Origin: Streptomyces sp. CB00316
GTDB taxonomy: Bacteria > Actinomycetota > Actinomycetes > Streptomycetales > Streptomycetaceae
Direction of reading: 5' to 3'
Assembly (NCBI RefSeq): GCF_001905595.1
Contig: NZ_LIXI01000007.1
Location: 124,001-188,000, forward strand
DNA: 64,000 nucleotides
Shown here piece by piece: positions 41,771-49,483 of the stretch; positions within the stretch are counted from its first letter, which is position 1; each line of letters begins with the position of its first letter. The notes below the pieces were generated by a model. It saw only the letters and a program-made list of their open reading frames with translations, had not been told where the DNA came from and did no database searches. The position numbers and the translations under genes are program-made.

Positions 41771-44700
41771 GCGGGCCTCCGCAGCGAGACGAGGTCGGCG
41801 AGGTCCCGGTCGCTCAGCTCGGTGAGGGCGGTCTCACCGGTGCCGAGGACCGCGTCGGCGAGGGCGCGCTTGGACTCCAGCAGCTCGCCGATCCGGTCCT
41901 CCACCGTGCCCTCGGCGATGAGCCGGTGGACCTGCACGGGCTGGGTCTGCCCGATGCGGTACGCCCGGTCGGTGGCCTGTTCCTCCACGGCCGGGTTCCA
42001 CCAGCGGTCGTAGTGGATGACATGGGCGGCGCGGGTGAGGTTCAGCCCGGTCCCGGCCGCCTTGAGGGAGAGCAGGAAGACGGGGACCTCGGCGGACTGG
42101 AAGCGGTCCACCATCCGCTCCCGCTCGGGCACCGGCGTACCGCCGTGCAGGAGCTGCGAGGGGATCGCGCGGGAGGCGAGGTGGGCGGAGAGGAGCTTGG
42201 CCATGGTCACGTACTGGGTGAAGATCAGGACGGAGCTGTCCTCGGAGAGGATCGTGTCGAGGAGCTCGTCCAGCAGGGCGAGCTTGCCGGACCGGCCGGT
42301 GAGCCGGGTGGGCTCCTCCTTCAGATACTGCGCCGGGTGGTTGCAGATCTGCTTGAGCGAGGCCAGCAGCTTCATGACGAGACCGCGGCGAGCGATGCCC
42401 TCGGCCGCCTCGATCCGCGTCATCGTCTCGCGCACCGCCGCCTCGTACAGCGTGGCCTGCTCCCGGGTGAGGGAGACGGGGTGGTCGGTCTCCGTCTTGG
42501 GCGGCAGCTCGGGGGCGATGCCGGGGTCGGACTTCTTGCGGCGGAGGAGGAAGGGGCGGACCAACCGGGAGAGCCGCTCCACGGCCTCCTCGTTGCCCAG
42601 GCCGGCGGCCGTACCGGTGTTCTCCACGATCCGGGCGTGCCGGGCCCGGAACGCCTTGAGCGTGCCGAGGAGTCCGGGGGTCGTCCAGTCGAGCAGGGCC
42701 CAGAGCTCGGAGAGGTTGTTCTCCACGGGGGTGCCGGTGAGGGCGACCCTGGCCGGAGCGGGGATGGTGCGCAAGGCCTTGGCGGTGGAGGAGTGGGGGT
42801 TCTTGACGTGCTGGGCCTCGTCGGCGACGACCAGGCCCCAGGTGTGCGCGGCGAGTTGGGGCGCACTGGAGCGCATGGTGCCGTACGTGGTGAGGACGAA
42901 GCCGCCGTCCTGCTCTCCCAGGGTCCGGTCGGTGCCGTGGAAGCGGCGGACCGGGACGCCTGGGGCGAAGCGACTGATCTCCCGGTGCCAGTTGCCGAGG
43001 AGGGAGGCGGGGCAGATCACCAGGGTGGGGGCTTTCCGCGCGCGGTGCAGGTGGAGGGCGATGAGGGTGATCGTCTTGCCTAGACCCATGTCGTCCGCGA
43101 GACAGCCGCCGAGCCCGAGCGAGGTCATCCGGTCCAGCCAGGCCAGGCCGCGCAGCTGGTAGTCGCGCAGGGTCGCGTCGAGACCGGGCGGCGGTGCGAT
43201 CGTCGCGTCGTCGGCGAGGATGCGCGTACGGAGCGCGGCGAGGGCTCCGACCGGGACGGCCTCGACCTGCTCCCCGTCCACCTCGGCGCTCCCGGTGAGG
43301 GCGACGGCCAGCGCGTCCACCGGGTCCAGCAGCCCCAGCTCCCGCTTGCGCGCCTTCCGTACGAGGGCGGGGTCGACGACCACCCACTGGTCGCGCAGCC
43401 GCACCACCGGGCGGTGGGCCTCCGCGAGGATGTCCATCTCGGCCTCGGTCAGCCGCTCGTCGCCCAGCGACACCTGCCAGTTGAAGGCGAAGAGCTGCTC
43501 GGCGTCGAAGAACGAGGTGCCGTCGGTGGCCGATCCGGGCGCGGGCCGCACGACGGCGGCCGCGGTGAGCGAACGGGCCAGCTCGCGCGGCCAGTGCACA
43601 GGGACCCCGGCGGCTGCCAGCCGGGCTCCCGCGTCGCTCAGCAGCTCGTAGAGCTCGTCCTCGGTGATCGCCAGCACATCGGGGACGGGCCGGCCCAGCA
43701 GCCGCTCCAGCGGGGCCCAGACCCGGGCGGCCCGGCGCAGCGCCAGCACCGCGTCGACCCGGGCGCGCGGCCCGAACGGCTCGCCCGTCGGCCCGTTCCA
43801 CAGGGCGGCGGCGTCGACCACGTACGTCGGGTCGGCGAGGCTGTGCACCTGCACGACGGCCGCGGCGGCGTGGCGGGCCGCCGGGTCGTCCGGGTGCGCC
43901 GGGGCGCCCGCATCGCCGTCCTCTCCGGAGGCCGTGACGGCACAGGTGTCGGCGGTGTCGAACAGCTCGTAGGCGGAGAGGTCGAGCCGGAGCGAGACCC
44001 GCACCCCCGCGTCCAGTCCGGAGGCCACCTCGACGGCCCAGGCTGCGGCGTGCGGCAGGTGCTGGGGCTCCCGGGCGGCGAAGGGCGCGCCCATCGCGTA
44101 AGCGGCGGCGGGGGTGCGCGGGAGCGTGTCGGCGACCGAGTCCAGGAAGGACCCGATCAGCGCCTCCGGGTCTGGGAGCCGGGGCGGATCCGGCTCCGGG
44201 AGCGGCACCGCGTACCCCTCGAACGGCATCGCCGCGGCGATGGCCCGCAGGTGTGCGATGTCCTCGGCGTCCCGCGGGCCCGCCCGCCAGGCGTCGTGGC
44301 CGCCCGCCGTGAGACCGGGCAGCAGCCTGCCGCGCGCGACCAGGTGGAGGGCGTGGAGCGCGGCCGCGCCCCAGCAGCGGGTGGCGGGGTGGGCGGACGC
44401 CTGGTGCCGGGCGCGGACGAGGACGGGGAGCGCGTCGGCCACGGAGAGCAGTGCGGCGGGCACCTCGGCGCTCCGGACAACAGGGTCTCCCCGGCCCGGG
44501 GCGCCGTCCCGCCGGACCACGGTGAGCTCGGCCGGGCTGTACGGCACGGCGTCAGCCGGGACCCGGTCGTCGGCGTAGGCACCGTCCGCGTGGGCACTGT
44601 CCGCGTAGGCGAAGGAGGACCCGTCCCGCGCGGGCGCTCCGGACACCGCGAAGGGGTCCCAGAAGGCGATCCGTCCGTCTCGCGGGACCGGGCCCGGCAG

Positions 44701-44796
44701 GAAGACCGCCGCACAGCGCAGCAGGCGGCCGACGTCCGCTGTGCGCAGCTCGTCGGTGCGCGGTTCCCGTGCGCCCTGTGCCGCTGACTCTGCCAT
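41767..44796 (-). CDS. SNF2-family DNA-dependent ATPase/helicase
   Basis: 1009 residues from the ATG at 44796, which has GGGGAGGGGG about eight bases upstream; an ATG at 44847 is also open. The N-terminal half is the bacterial SNF2 N-domain (MDILAEAHRPVVRLRDQWVV near its end). Helicase motifs: LADDMGLGKTITLIALHLH (I), VICPASLLGNWHREI (Ia), LVVADEAQHVKNPHS (II, DEAQ), ALTGTPVENNLSELWALLDW (III), VLIFTQYVTMAKLL (IV), LLSLKAAGTGLNLTRAAHVI (V) and QATDRAYRIGQTQPVQVHRL (VI). A DNA translocase of the RapA/HepA-related class. In an operon with the SWIM protein. A TTGTCAGAC-N8-TAGACT promoter upstream suggests DNA-damage control. Confidence 0.92.
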   Translation of the reverse strand: MAESAAQGAREPRTDELRTADVGRLLRCAAVFLPGPVPRDGRIAFWDPFAVSGAPARDGSSFAYADSAHADGAYADDRVPADAVPYSPAELTVVRRDGAPGRGDPVVRSAEVPAALLSVADALPVLVRARHQASAHPATRCWGAAALHALHLVARGRLLPGLTAGGHDAWRAGPRDAEDIAHLRAIAAAMPFEGYAVPLPEPDPPRLPDPEALIGSFLDSVADTLPRTPAAAYAMGAPFAAREPQHLPHAAAWAVEVASGLDAGVRVSLRLDLSAYELFDTADTCAVTASGEDGDAGAPAHPDDPAARHAAAAVVQVHSLADPTYVVDAAALWNGPTGEPFGPRARVDAVLALRRAARVWAPLERLLGRPVPDVLAITEDELYELLSDAGARLAAAGVPVHWPRELARSLTAAAVVRPAPGSATDGTSFFDAEQLFAFNWQVSLGDERLTEAEMDILAEAHRPVVRLRDQWVVVDPALVRKARKRELGLLDPVDALAVALTGSAEVDGEQVEAVPVGALAALRTRILADDATIAPPPGLDATLRDYQLRGLAWLDRMTSLGLGGCLADDMGLGKTITLIALHLHRARKAPTLVICPASLLGNWHREISRFAPGVPVRRFHGTDRTLGEQDGGFVLTTYGTMRSSAPQLAAHTWGLVVADEAQHVKNPHSSTAKALRTIPAPARVALTGTPVENNLSELWALLDWTTPGLLGTLKAFRARHARIVENTGTAAGLGNEEAVERLSRLVRPFLLRRKKSDPGIAPELPPKTETDHPVSLTREQATLYEAAVRETMTRIEAAEGIARRGLVMKLLASLKQICNHPAQYLKEEPTRLTGRSGKLALLDELLDTILSEDSSVLIFTQYVTMAKLLSAHLASRAIPSQLLHGGTPVPERERMVDRFQSAEVPVFLLSLKAAGTGLNLTRAAHVIHYDRWWNPAVEEQATDRAYRIGQTQPVQVHRLIAEGTVEDRIGELLESKRALADAVLGTGETALTELSDRDLADLVSLRRPA

Positions 44797-44859
44797 TCCG
44801 GCCACCCCCTCCCCACCTGGTCCGCTGATCCGGCCAGCACGGTCCATGCTGACTCCGCG

Positions 44860-44882
44860 AGTCTAGGCGGGGGGTCTGACAA
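44860..44882 (-). promoter_or_regulatory. Damage-type promoter candidate of the SNF2-SWIM operon
   Basis: Minus strand TTGTCAGAC (44882-44874), eight bases CCCCCGCC, TAGACT (44865-44860). Seven of nine positions match TTGTCRGTG, and the spacing and TAnnnT box are exact. Expected start about 44853, giving a leader of some 55 bases to the preferred ATG. Confidence 0.5.
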
Positions 44883-45072
44883 CCCTTCCCTCGGCCGCGT
44901 CACCGCAGTTCGGAGCGGTATGCGGGGCGCTCGGGACCGGTCCGTCACCAATCACGCCCCGTGACGGGCGATACGGCCCGCCGCATGGCCCGCTGCTCGC
45001 CCGGTCGGCCGCGCACGAAGTGCCGGGGCGGTGGGAAGCGGGCAGGGTGGCCAGCGCCAGCACGTCTCCCCG

Positions 45073-45156
45073 GCGTACCGATGAGGGTCGGAGGCGTACC
45101 GATGAGAACCGGACGAGAACCGGTGAGAGCCGGACGAGCACCGGAAGAGCAGACGA
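45073..45156 (+). repeat. Four degenerate 21-bp tandem repeats
   Basis: Units begin at 45073, 45094, 45115 and 45136 and follow the pattern GCGTACCGATGAGAACCGGA with drift toward the end. They lie directly before the lipoprotein start codon, in the 370-base region upstream of the SNF2 gene that otherwise holds only its promoter. Multiples of three and a reading frame (RRTDENRTRTGES) suggest either an expanded leader or a former N-terminal coding repeat. Confidence 0.5.
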
Positions 45157-45166
45157 GGACCCGCCC

Positions 45167-45523
45167 ATGTCCGTGACCGCGCCCGATCTTCGCCGCCGAC
45201 GCCGTCTCGGCGCCGTCGCCGCCGCCTCGCTGTTCGCCCTCACCGTCTCGGGCTGCTCGGGCCTCGGCCGCACCGCCGTCGGCCCGGTGACCTACCACAC
45301 CGACCGTGAGGCGGTGGTACAGGTGAACAACCCCTCGGTACGCGGCTGCCACCGGATGGCCCCCGCCGGGGCCCGGGAGATCGAGAACGGCACGCTGGTC
45401 GACATCGTCCTTTACCCCACCCGCGACTGCACCGGCCGCGGGACGGCCTACGTGGCCACCCGGTTCAGCGATGTGGCGGCCGAGAGCGGCCCGCCGTGGC
45501 GCAGCTACACCTTCGTGCACTGA
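45167..45523 (+). CDS. Small lipoprotein, function unknown
   Basis: 118 residues from the ATG at 45167. Arg-rich start DLRRRRRLGAVAAASLFALT followed by a lipobox VSGCSGLG (Cys about residue 29). The mature part (VGPVTYHTDREAVVQVNNPS, VRGCHRMAPAGAREIENGTL, YPTRDCTGRG) has two Cys that could pair. It resembles small Streptomyces lipoproteins of unknown function with a beta-rich fold. No RBS of standard strength; the frame continues upstream through the 21-bp repeats, so an upstream start is possible. Confidence 0.65.
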   Translation: MSVTAPDLRRRRRLGAVAAASLFALTVSGCSGLGRTAVGPVTYHTDREAVVQVNNPSVRGCHRMAPAGAREIENGTLVDIVLYPTRDCTGRGTAYVATRFSDVAAESGPPWRSYTFVH

Positions 45524-45769
45524 GCGAGCCGGAGACTGCGACGGCCCGAACGCGAGGCAGGCTGCCTGTCAGCGCGCGGGGCGGGCCAGCAGCCGGGTTC
45601 CGTCGTCGGTGAGGGTGCGTCGACCCGCTCCCACGGCAGCCTGGAGCGGTGCTCGACGCCCTCGCGCTGGGTACCAGTGATTCACCCATGAAGGACCAAC
45701 GGTCCGCCCCGCGGACCCGGTTCCCGCCGAGGGCCTCGCGGGTCCATGCTGGAGGGTGAGGTGATCGCC

Positions 45770-46078
45770 ATGCGTACCGGCAGTGAGCCCGCGACCGCCC
45801 GCAGTCCGCTGCGGATGCGGCTCTGGCTGAGTCTCTGGGGGACGTTCTGGGCGCTCTTCGGCCTGGTGGCGTTCTCGCTGGTCGGGCGGCCAGGGTGGGC
45901 GGTGGCCTGCGCGGTGCTCCTGGCCCTCACGTTGCTGGACCTCTGCGTGGTCACCTACCGCATCCGCCAGGGGGCGCACTTCCAGCCGGGCCGGGACGTG
46001 CCGCCCTACGAGCCCGACCGGGGCGGGCGGCCCCGGTGGCGCAGGCCGGACCCGGGGGACGGTACGAAACCGCCGTGA
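45770..46078 (+). CDS. Small membrane protein, DUF6343-like
   Basis: 102 residues from the ATG at 45770 (RBS GGTGAGG). It reads MRTGSEPATARSPLRMRLWL and has two helices (LSLWGTFWALFGLVAFSLVG and WAVACAVLLALTLLDLCVVT), then a cytoplasmic tail with QGAHFQPGRDVPPYEPDRGG. The sequence and layout match the small actinobacterial family annotated DUF6343 as I recall. Function unknown. Convergent with the TPR gene. Confidence 0.7.
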   Translation: MRTGSEPATARSPLRMRLWLSLWGTFWALFGLVAFSLVGRPGWAVACAVLLALTLLDLCVVTYRIRQGAHFQPGRDVPPYEPDRGGRPRWRRPDPGDGTKPP

Positions 46079-46114
46079 CGGCCCTGAGGCCTCCGGCGCC
46101 CGGTGCCGGACCGC

Positions 46115-46483
46115 TCAGTCCCCCGCGTCGAACCTGGCGGCCTTGAGGTACTCCGGCTTGGGATCCAGCGCCGCCGCGAGCCGGAAGTGGCGCATCGCCG
46201 CTTCCGGGCGGCCTGCCCGCTCGAAGGTTCGGGCCAACGCGTAGTGGGCGAACGCGTTGTCCGGTTCGCGCTCCAGCACCAGCTCGAACTCCAGCTCAGC
46301 CGGGCGCAGTTGGGCCGAGGCGAAGAAAGCGCGGGCTCGCAGCAGCCGGGCGGCGGTGTTCTCCGGGTGGGCGGCGATCACCGAGTCGAGCAGCTTGACC
46401 GCGCCCCGGGGGTCCCGGGCGTCGAGCAGTTGCTCGGCCGCGCGGAAGTCGATGACATGGGTTTCCGGGTTGCTCTCGGGCAC
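46115..46483 (-). CDS. Tetratricopeptide-repeat protein
   Basis: 122 residues, with about three TPR-like helix pairs: AEQLLDARDPRGAVKLLDSV, PENTAARLLRARAFFASAQL..., and DNAFAHYALARTFERAGRPE with MRHFRLAAALDPKPEYL. A soluble protein-interaction module; partner unknown. Located between coaE and the DUF6343-like gene, a conserved neighbourhood in Streptomyces. Confidence 0.85.
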   Translation of the reverse strand: MPESNPETHVIDFRAAEQLLDARDPRGAVKLLDSVIAAHPENTAARLLRARAFFASAQLRPAELEFELVLEREPDNAFAHYALARTFERAGRPEAAMRHFRLAAALDPKPEYLKAARFDAGD

Positions 46484-46552
46484 GGTCGCATCCTTCCCTT
46501 CGCTCCCGGGTTTCCAACATCCACCCCGGAGCCGGTATTCCCGGCGCGGGGG

Positions 46553-47158
46553 TCAGCCGGTGGCGGCGGCCCTGCGGAGGAGTTCCTCCCAGACCCCGCG
46601 GACCTGCGGCTCCAGCGCCTCCAGCGGCCCGTCGTTGTCGACGGTGAGATCGGCGACGGCGAGGCGTTCCTCGCGGGTCGCCTGGGCGGCCATCCTGGCG
46701 CGGGCGTCGGACTCGGTCATTCCGCGCCGGTTCACCAGCCGGTCGAGCCGGGTCTCGGGGGACGCGTCCACGACGACGACCAGGTCGTAGAAGGGGGCGA
46801 GGCCGTTCTCGGCCAGCAGCGGTACGTCGTGGATGACGACGGCGTCCGTACCAGCCTCCCGTTCCAGCTCGGCGGCGCGGGCGCCGACCAGCGGGTGGAC
46901 GATCGCGTTCAGCGCGGCGCGGCGGTCCGGGTCGGCGAAGACGATTCGACCGAGCGCCGGGCGGTCCAGGGTGCCGTCAGCGGCCAGGATGTCCGGCCCG
47001 AACTCCTCGACCACGGCCGCCAGCCCGGGGGTTCCGGGCTCCACGACCTCGCGCGAGATCCGGTCGGAGTCGATCAGCACGGCACCGTACTCGACGAGTC
47101 GCCGCGACACTTCGCTCTTGCCGGCGCCGATCCCGCCGGTCAGGCCCACTTTCAGCAT
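46553..47158 (-). CDS. coaE: Dephospho-CoA kinase
   Basis: Last step of coenzyme A synthesis: phosphorylates dephospho-CoA at the 3' hydroxyl of ribose. 201 residues. P-loop VGLTGGIGAGKSEVSRRLVE at the N-terminus, YGAVLIDSDRISREVVEPGT (substrate-binding Asp), LNAIVHPLVGARAAELE, VIHDVPLLAENGLAPFYDLV and RMAAQATREERLAVADLTVD with the lid Arg residues. No fused domain, unlike the mycobacterial two-domain enzyme. Minus strand, downstream of the PAC2 gene. Confidence 0.95.
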   Translation of the reverse strand: MLKVGLTGGIGAGKSEVSRRLVEYGAVLIDSDRISREVVEPGTPGLAAVVEEFGPDILAADGTLDRPALGRIVFADPDRRAALNAIVHPLVGARAAELEREAGTDAVVIHDVPLLAENGLAPFYDLVVVVDASPETRLDRLVNRRGMTESDARARMAAQATREERLAVADLTVDNDGPLEALEPQVRGVWEELLRRAAATG

Positions 47159-47224
47159 GGGCCGCAGCCTACGGGGCGGGGAGAGGCTCGCGGCGGCCGG
47201 CCTCCCGCTGGGCTCGGCGGCGGC

Positions 47225-48163
47225 TCAGCCGTCGCCCTCCCGCTCGGCGAGGAAGCGCTCGAACTCGCGGCCGATCTCGTCGGCGGAGGGCAGGTCGACC
47301 GGTTCGGCGACGAGATTGCCGCGGGTCTCGGAGCCGGCGACGGCGTCGTACTGGTGCTCAAGGCCCTCGACGAGGGAGACGAGCTCCTCGTCGCCCTGGC
47401 CGATCTGCCGGTCGATCTCGGTCTGGGTGCGGTGCGCCTCGGTGCGCAGGGAGTGCGCGAGCGCGGGCAGGACCAGGCCGGTCGCGGCGGTGATCGCCTC
47501 CAGCGCGGTCAGCGCCGCGTCCGGGTAGGCGGACCGGGCGACGTAGTGCGGGACGTGGGTGGCGACCCCGAGGACGTCATGGCCCGACTCCATCAGCCGG
47601 TACTCGACGAGGGACTCCGCCGAACCGGGGACCTGGGCCTCGTCGAAGGGGCTGCGGTGACCGGGCATCAGGTCGGTGCGGTTGCCGTGCGGGGTGATAC
47701 CGACGGGGCGGGTGTGCGGGACGCCCATCGGGATGCCGTGGAAGTTGACCGTGAGGCGCACGCCGAGGCGCTCGACGATCTGCTCCACGGCGGCGGCGAA
47801 CCGCTCCCACTCCACGTCCGGCTCCGGGCCCGACAGGAGGAGGAAGGGCGCTCCGGTGGCGTCCTGGACGACCCGGACCTCCAGGGTCGGGGCCTCGAAG
47901 GACGTCCAGCGGTCGCGTCGGAAGGTCAGCAGCGGGCGGCGCGCGCGGTAGTCGACGAGCCGGTCGTGGTCGAAGCGGGCCACGACCTGGTGGGGCAGCG
48001 TTTCGAGCAGGCCGTCGACGATCTGCTCGCCGGTCTCGCCCGCGTCGATGTATCCGTCGAAGTGGTAGAGCATGACCAGGCCGGCCGACTCCTGGGCCAG
48101 CGCCATGTCGACGACGGCCAGCCCCTTCGGCTCCCATTCGTACAAACTCTGCGGATCAGGCAC
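47225..48163 (-). CDS. PAC2-family protein
   Basis: 312 residues, PAC2 fold (proteasome-assembly-chaperone 2-like). VMLYHFDGYIDAGETGEQIV near the N-terminus, WTSFEAPTLEVRVVQDATGA, FLLLSGPEPDVEWERFAAAV, VNFHGIPMGVPHTRPVGITP and VGVATHVPHYVARSAYPDAA are conserved stretches of the actinobacterial family. C-terminal about 70 residues are helical and acidic. Cytoplasmic. Actinobacterial homologues lie near proteasome genes in some genomes, but there is none here; function unknown. Confidence 0.85.
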   Translation of the reverse strand: MPDPQSLYEWEPKGLAVVDMALAQESAGLVMLYHFDGYIDAGETGEQIVDGLLETLPHQVVARFDHDRLVDYRARRPLLTFRRDRWTSFEAPTLEVRVVQDATGAPFLLLSGPEPDVEWERFAAAVEQIVERLGVRLTVNFHGIPMGVPHTRPVGITPHGNRTDLMPGHRSPFDEAQVPGSAESLVEYRLMESGHDVLGVATHVPHYVARSAYPDAALTALEAITAATGLVLPALAHSLRTEAHRTQTEIDRQIGQGDEELVSLVEGLEHQYDAVAGSETRGNLVAEPVDLPSADEIGREFERFLAEREGDG

Positions 48164-48337
48164 GGTTAACGCTCCTCCTCGTGTTCCTTGGGAAGAACGC
48201 GGCCGGCTCCATGAGCATTCCCGGCGACCGCACTTTCCGGCGACGGGGCTTCACGGCGCGTCAGCTATTGGTCCAGACCTTGACGCGCCCTCCGGCCGTC
48301 CCTACCGTCACCGGGCAACGCGTTCAGAGATGCATCC

Positions 48338-48359
48338 TACATTCATGTACAGGAATGTA
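48338..48359. promoter_or_regulatory. Inverted repeat upstream of the exported beta-helix gene
   Basis: TACATTC - 8 bases - GAATGTA, 40 bases before the ATG of the beta-helix protein; the spacer begins ATGTAC. The shape suits a LacI- or GntR-type repressor or an activator of a polysaccharide-degradation gene. Confidence 0.45.
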
Positions 48360-48399
48360 CGGGAATCTACTGGACCCCTCCGACGGGAAGGCTCCCCCC

Positions 48400-49359
48400 A
48401 TGCGTCCCCGCACTCCCCTCACCGCCCTGCTGGCCGTCGCCCTCGCCACCGGCGGCCTCGCCCTGACCGCGGCCCCCGCCGACGCGGCGGCCGTGATCGA
48501 CGTGTCCACCGCGGCCCAGCTGAAGTCGGCGCTCACCACCGTCTCCCCCGGCGACACGATCCGGCTCGCCGACGGCACGTACACCGGGAACTTCAAGGCC
48601 ACCAGGCCCGGCACCTCCGGCGCCCGGATCATCCTCACCGGCTCCAGCAGAGCCGTACTCACGGCGGGCGGCGGCTACGGGCTGCACCTGGACGGCGCCT
48701 CGTACTGGACGGTCCACGGGGTGACGATCAAGGGCGGCCAGAAGGGCATCATGGCCGACGCGGCGAACAGGGTCGTCATCGACTCCGTGACCGTCCACGA
48801 CCTCGACATGGAGGGCGTCCACTTCCGCAGGTCCTCGCGCGACGGTGTACTGAAGAACTCCCGCATCTACGACACCGGGCAGAACGGGCGCGGCATGGGC
48901 GAGGGCGTGTACGTCGGCACGGCGAACGACCTCTCCGACCGGAGCGACAACGCGCAGATCCTGAACAACACGATCGGGCCGGACGTCCGCGGCGAGAACG
49001 TCGACATCAAGGAAGGCACCACCGGCGCCCGGATCATCGGCAACACCTTCGACGGCAACGGGCTCACCGGGGCCAACTACGACGACTCCTGGGTAGACGT
49101 GAAGGGCAACGACGTCCTGGTGGAGGGCAACAGGGGCTCCCGTACCACCAACAACGGCTACGAGACACACACCCAGCGAAGCGGCTGGGGCTGCGGCACC
49201 GTCTTCCGCGGCAACACCTCGAACCTGTCCGGCGCCACGGGTGACCGGCAGCTCGCCATCAACGTCACCAACAACAGCGCCGGCTGCCGCACCACGGTGT
49301 ACGCGAGCAACACCGTCACCGGCGGCAGCGGGCTGACCAACGTCACCGTGACGCCCTGA
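48400..49359 (+). CDS. Exported right-handed beta-helix protein, probable polysaccharide lyase
   Basis: 319 residues from the ATG at 48400. Signal peptide LTALLAVALATGGLALTAAP ending ADA. The mature protein begins VIDVSTAAQLKSALTTVSPG DTIRLADGTYTGN, the usual opening of pectate lyase/chondroitinase-B type beta helices, and continues as helical coils: YWTVHGVTIKGGQKGIMADA, VVIDSVTVHDLDMEGVHFRR, VLKNSRIYDTGQNGRGMGEG, ARIIGNTFDGNG, VLVEGNRGSRTTNNGYETHT. Four Cys toward the C-terminus (SGWGCGTVF, NSAGCRTTV) may form a disulfide. Secreted carbohydrate-active enzyme; substrate (pectate or another uronate polymer) not certain, and the catalytic residues were not identified. Upstream inverted repeat suggests substrate induction. 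Confidence 0.8.
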   Translation: MRPRTPLTALLAVALATGGLALTAAPADAAAVIDVSTAAQLKSALTTVSPGDTIRLADGTYTGNFKATRPGTSGARIILTGSSRAVLTAGGGYGLHLDGASYWTVHGVTIKGGQKGIMADAANRVVIDSVTVHDLDMEGVHFRRSSRDGVLKNSRIYDTGQNGRGMGEGVYVGTANDLSDRSDNAQILNNTIGPDVRGENVDIKEGTTGARIIGNTFDGNGLTGANYDDSWVDVKGNDVLVEGNRGSRTTNNGYETHTQRSGWGCGTVFRGNTSNLSGATGDRQLAINVTNNSAGCRTTVYASNTVTGGSGLTNVTVTP

Positions 49360-49397
49360 TCAGCACCTCTATAAGCGGATCAGCGCCTTTGTACGCG

Positions 49398-49433
49398 AGT
49401 GAGGCCCGCCCCCCGAAGGGAACGGGCCTCACT
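49398..49433. terminator. Bidirectional terminator between beta-helix gene and rpsA
   Basis: Perfect 11-bp arms AGTGAGGCCCG / CGGGCCTCACT around a 14-base loop, between convergent genes. Confidence 0.7.
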
Positions 49434-49483
49434 GAGTGCTCTACAGCTCTACCGCAGCCGATGAGCCGTCGGGGTCCGGAGCG

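Noticed and set aside
45073..45156. The 21-bp repeats as a CRISPR array
   Set aside because: The units are directly adjacent with no spacers and are degenerate.
44945..45520. A 191-residue minus-strand frame over the lipoprotein gene
   Set aside because: Its only regularity comes from the 21-bp repeat; the plus strand has a signal peptide and lipobox.
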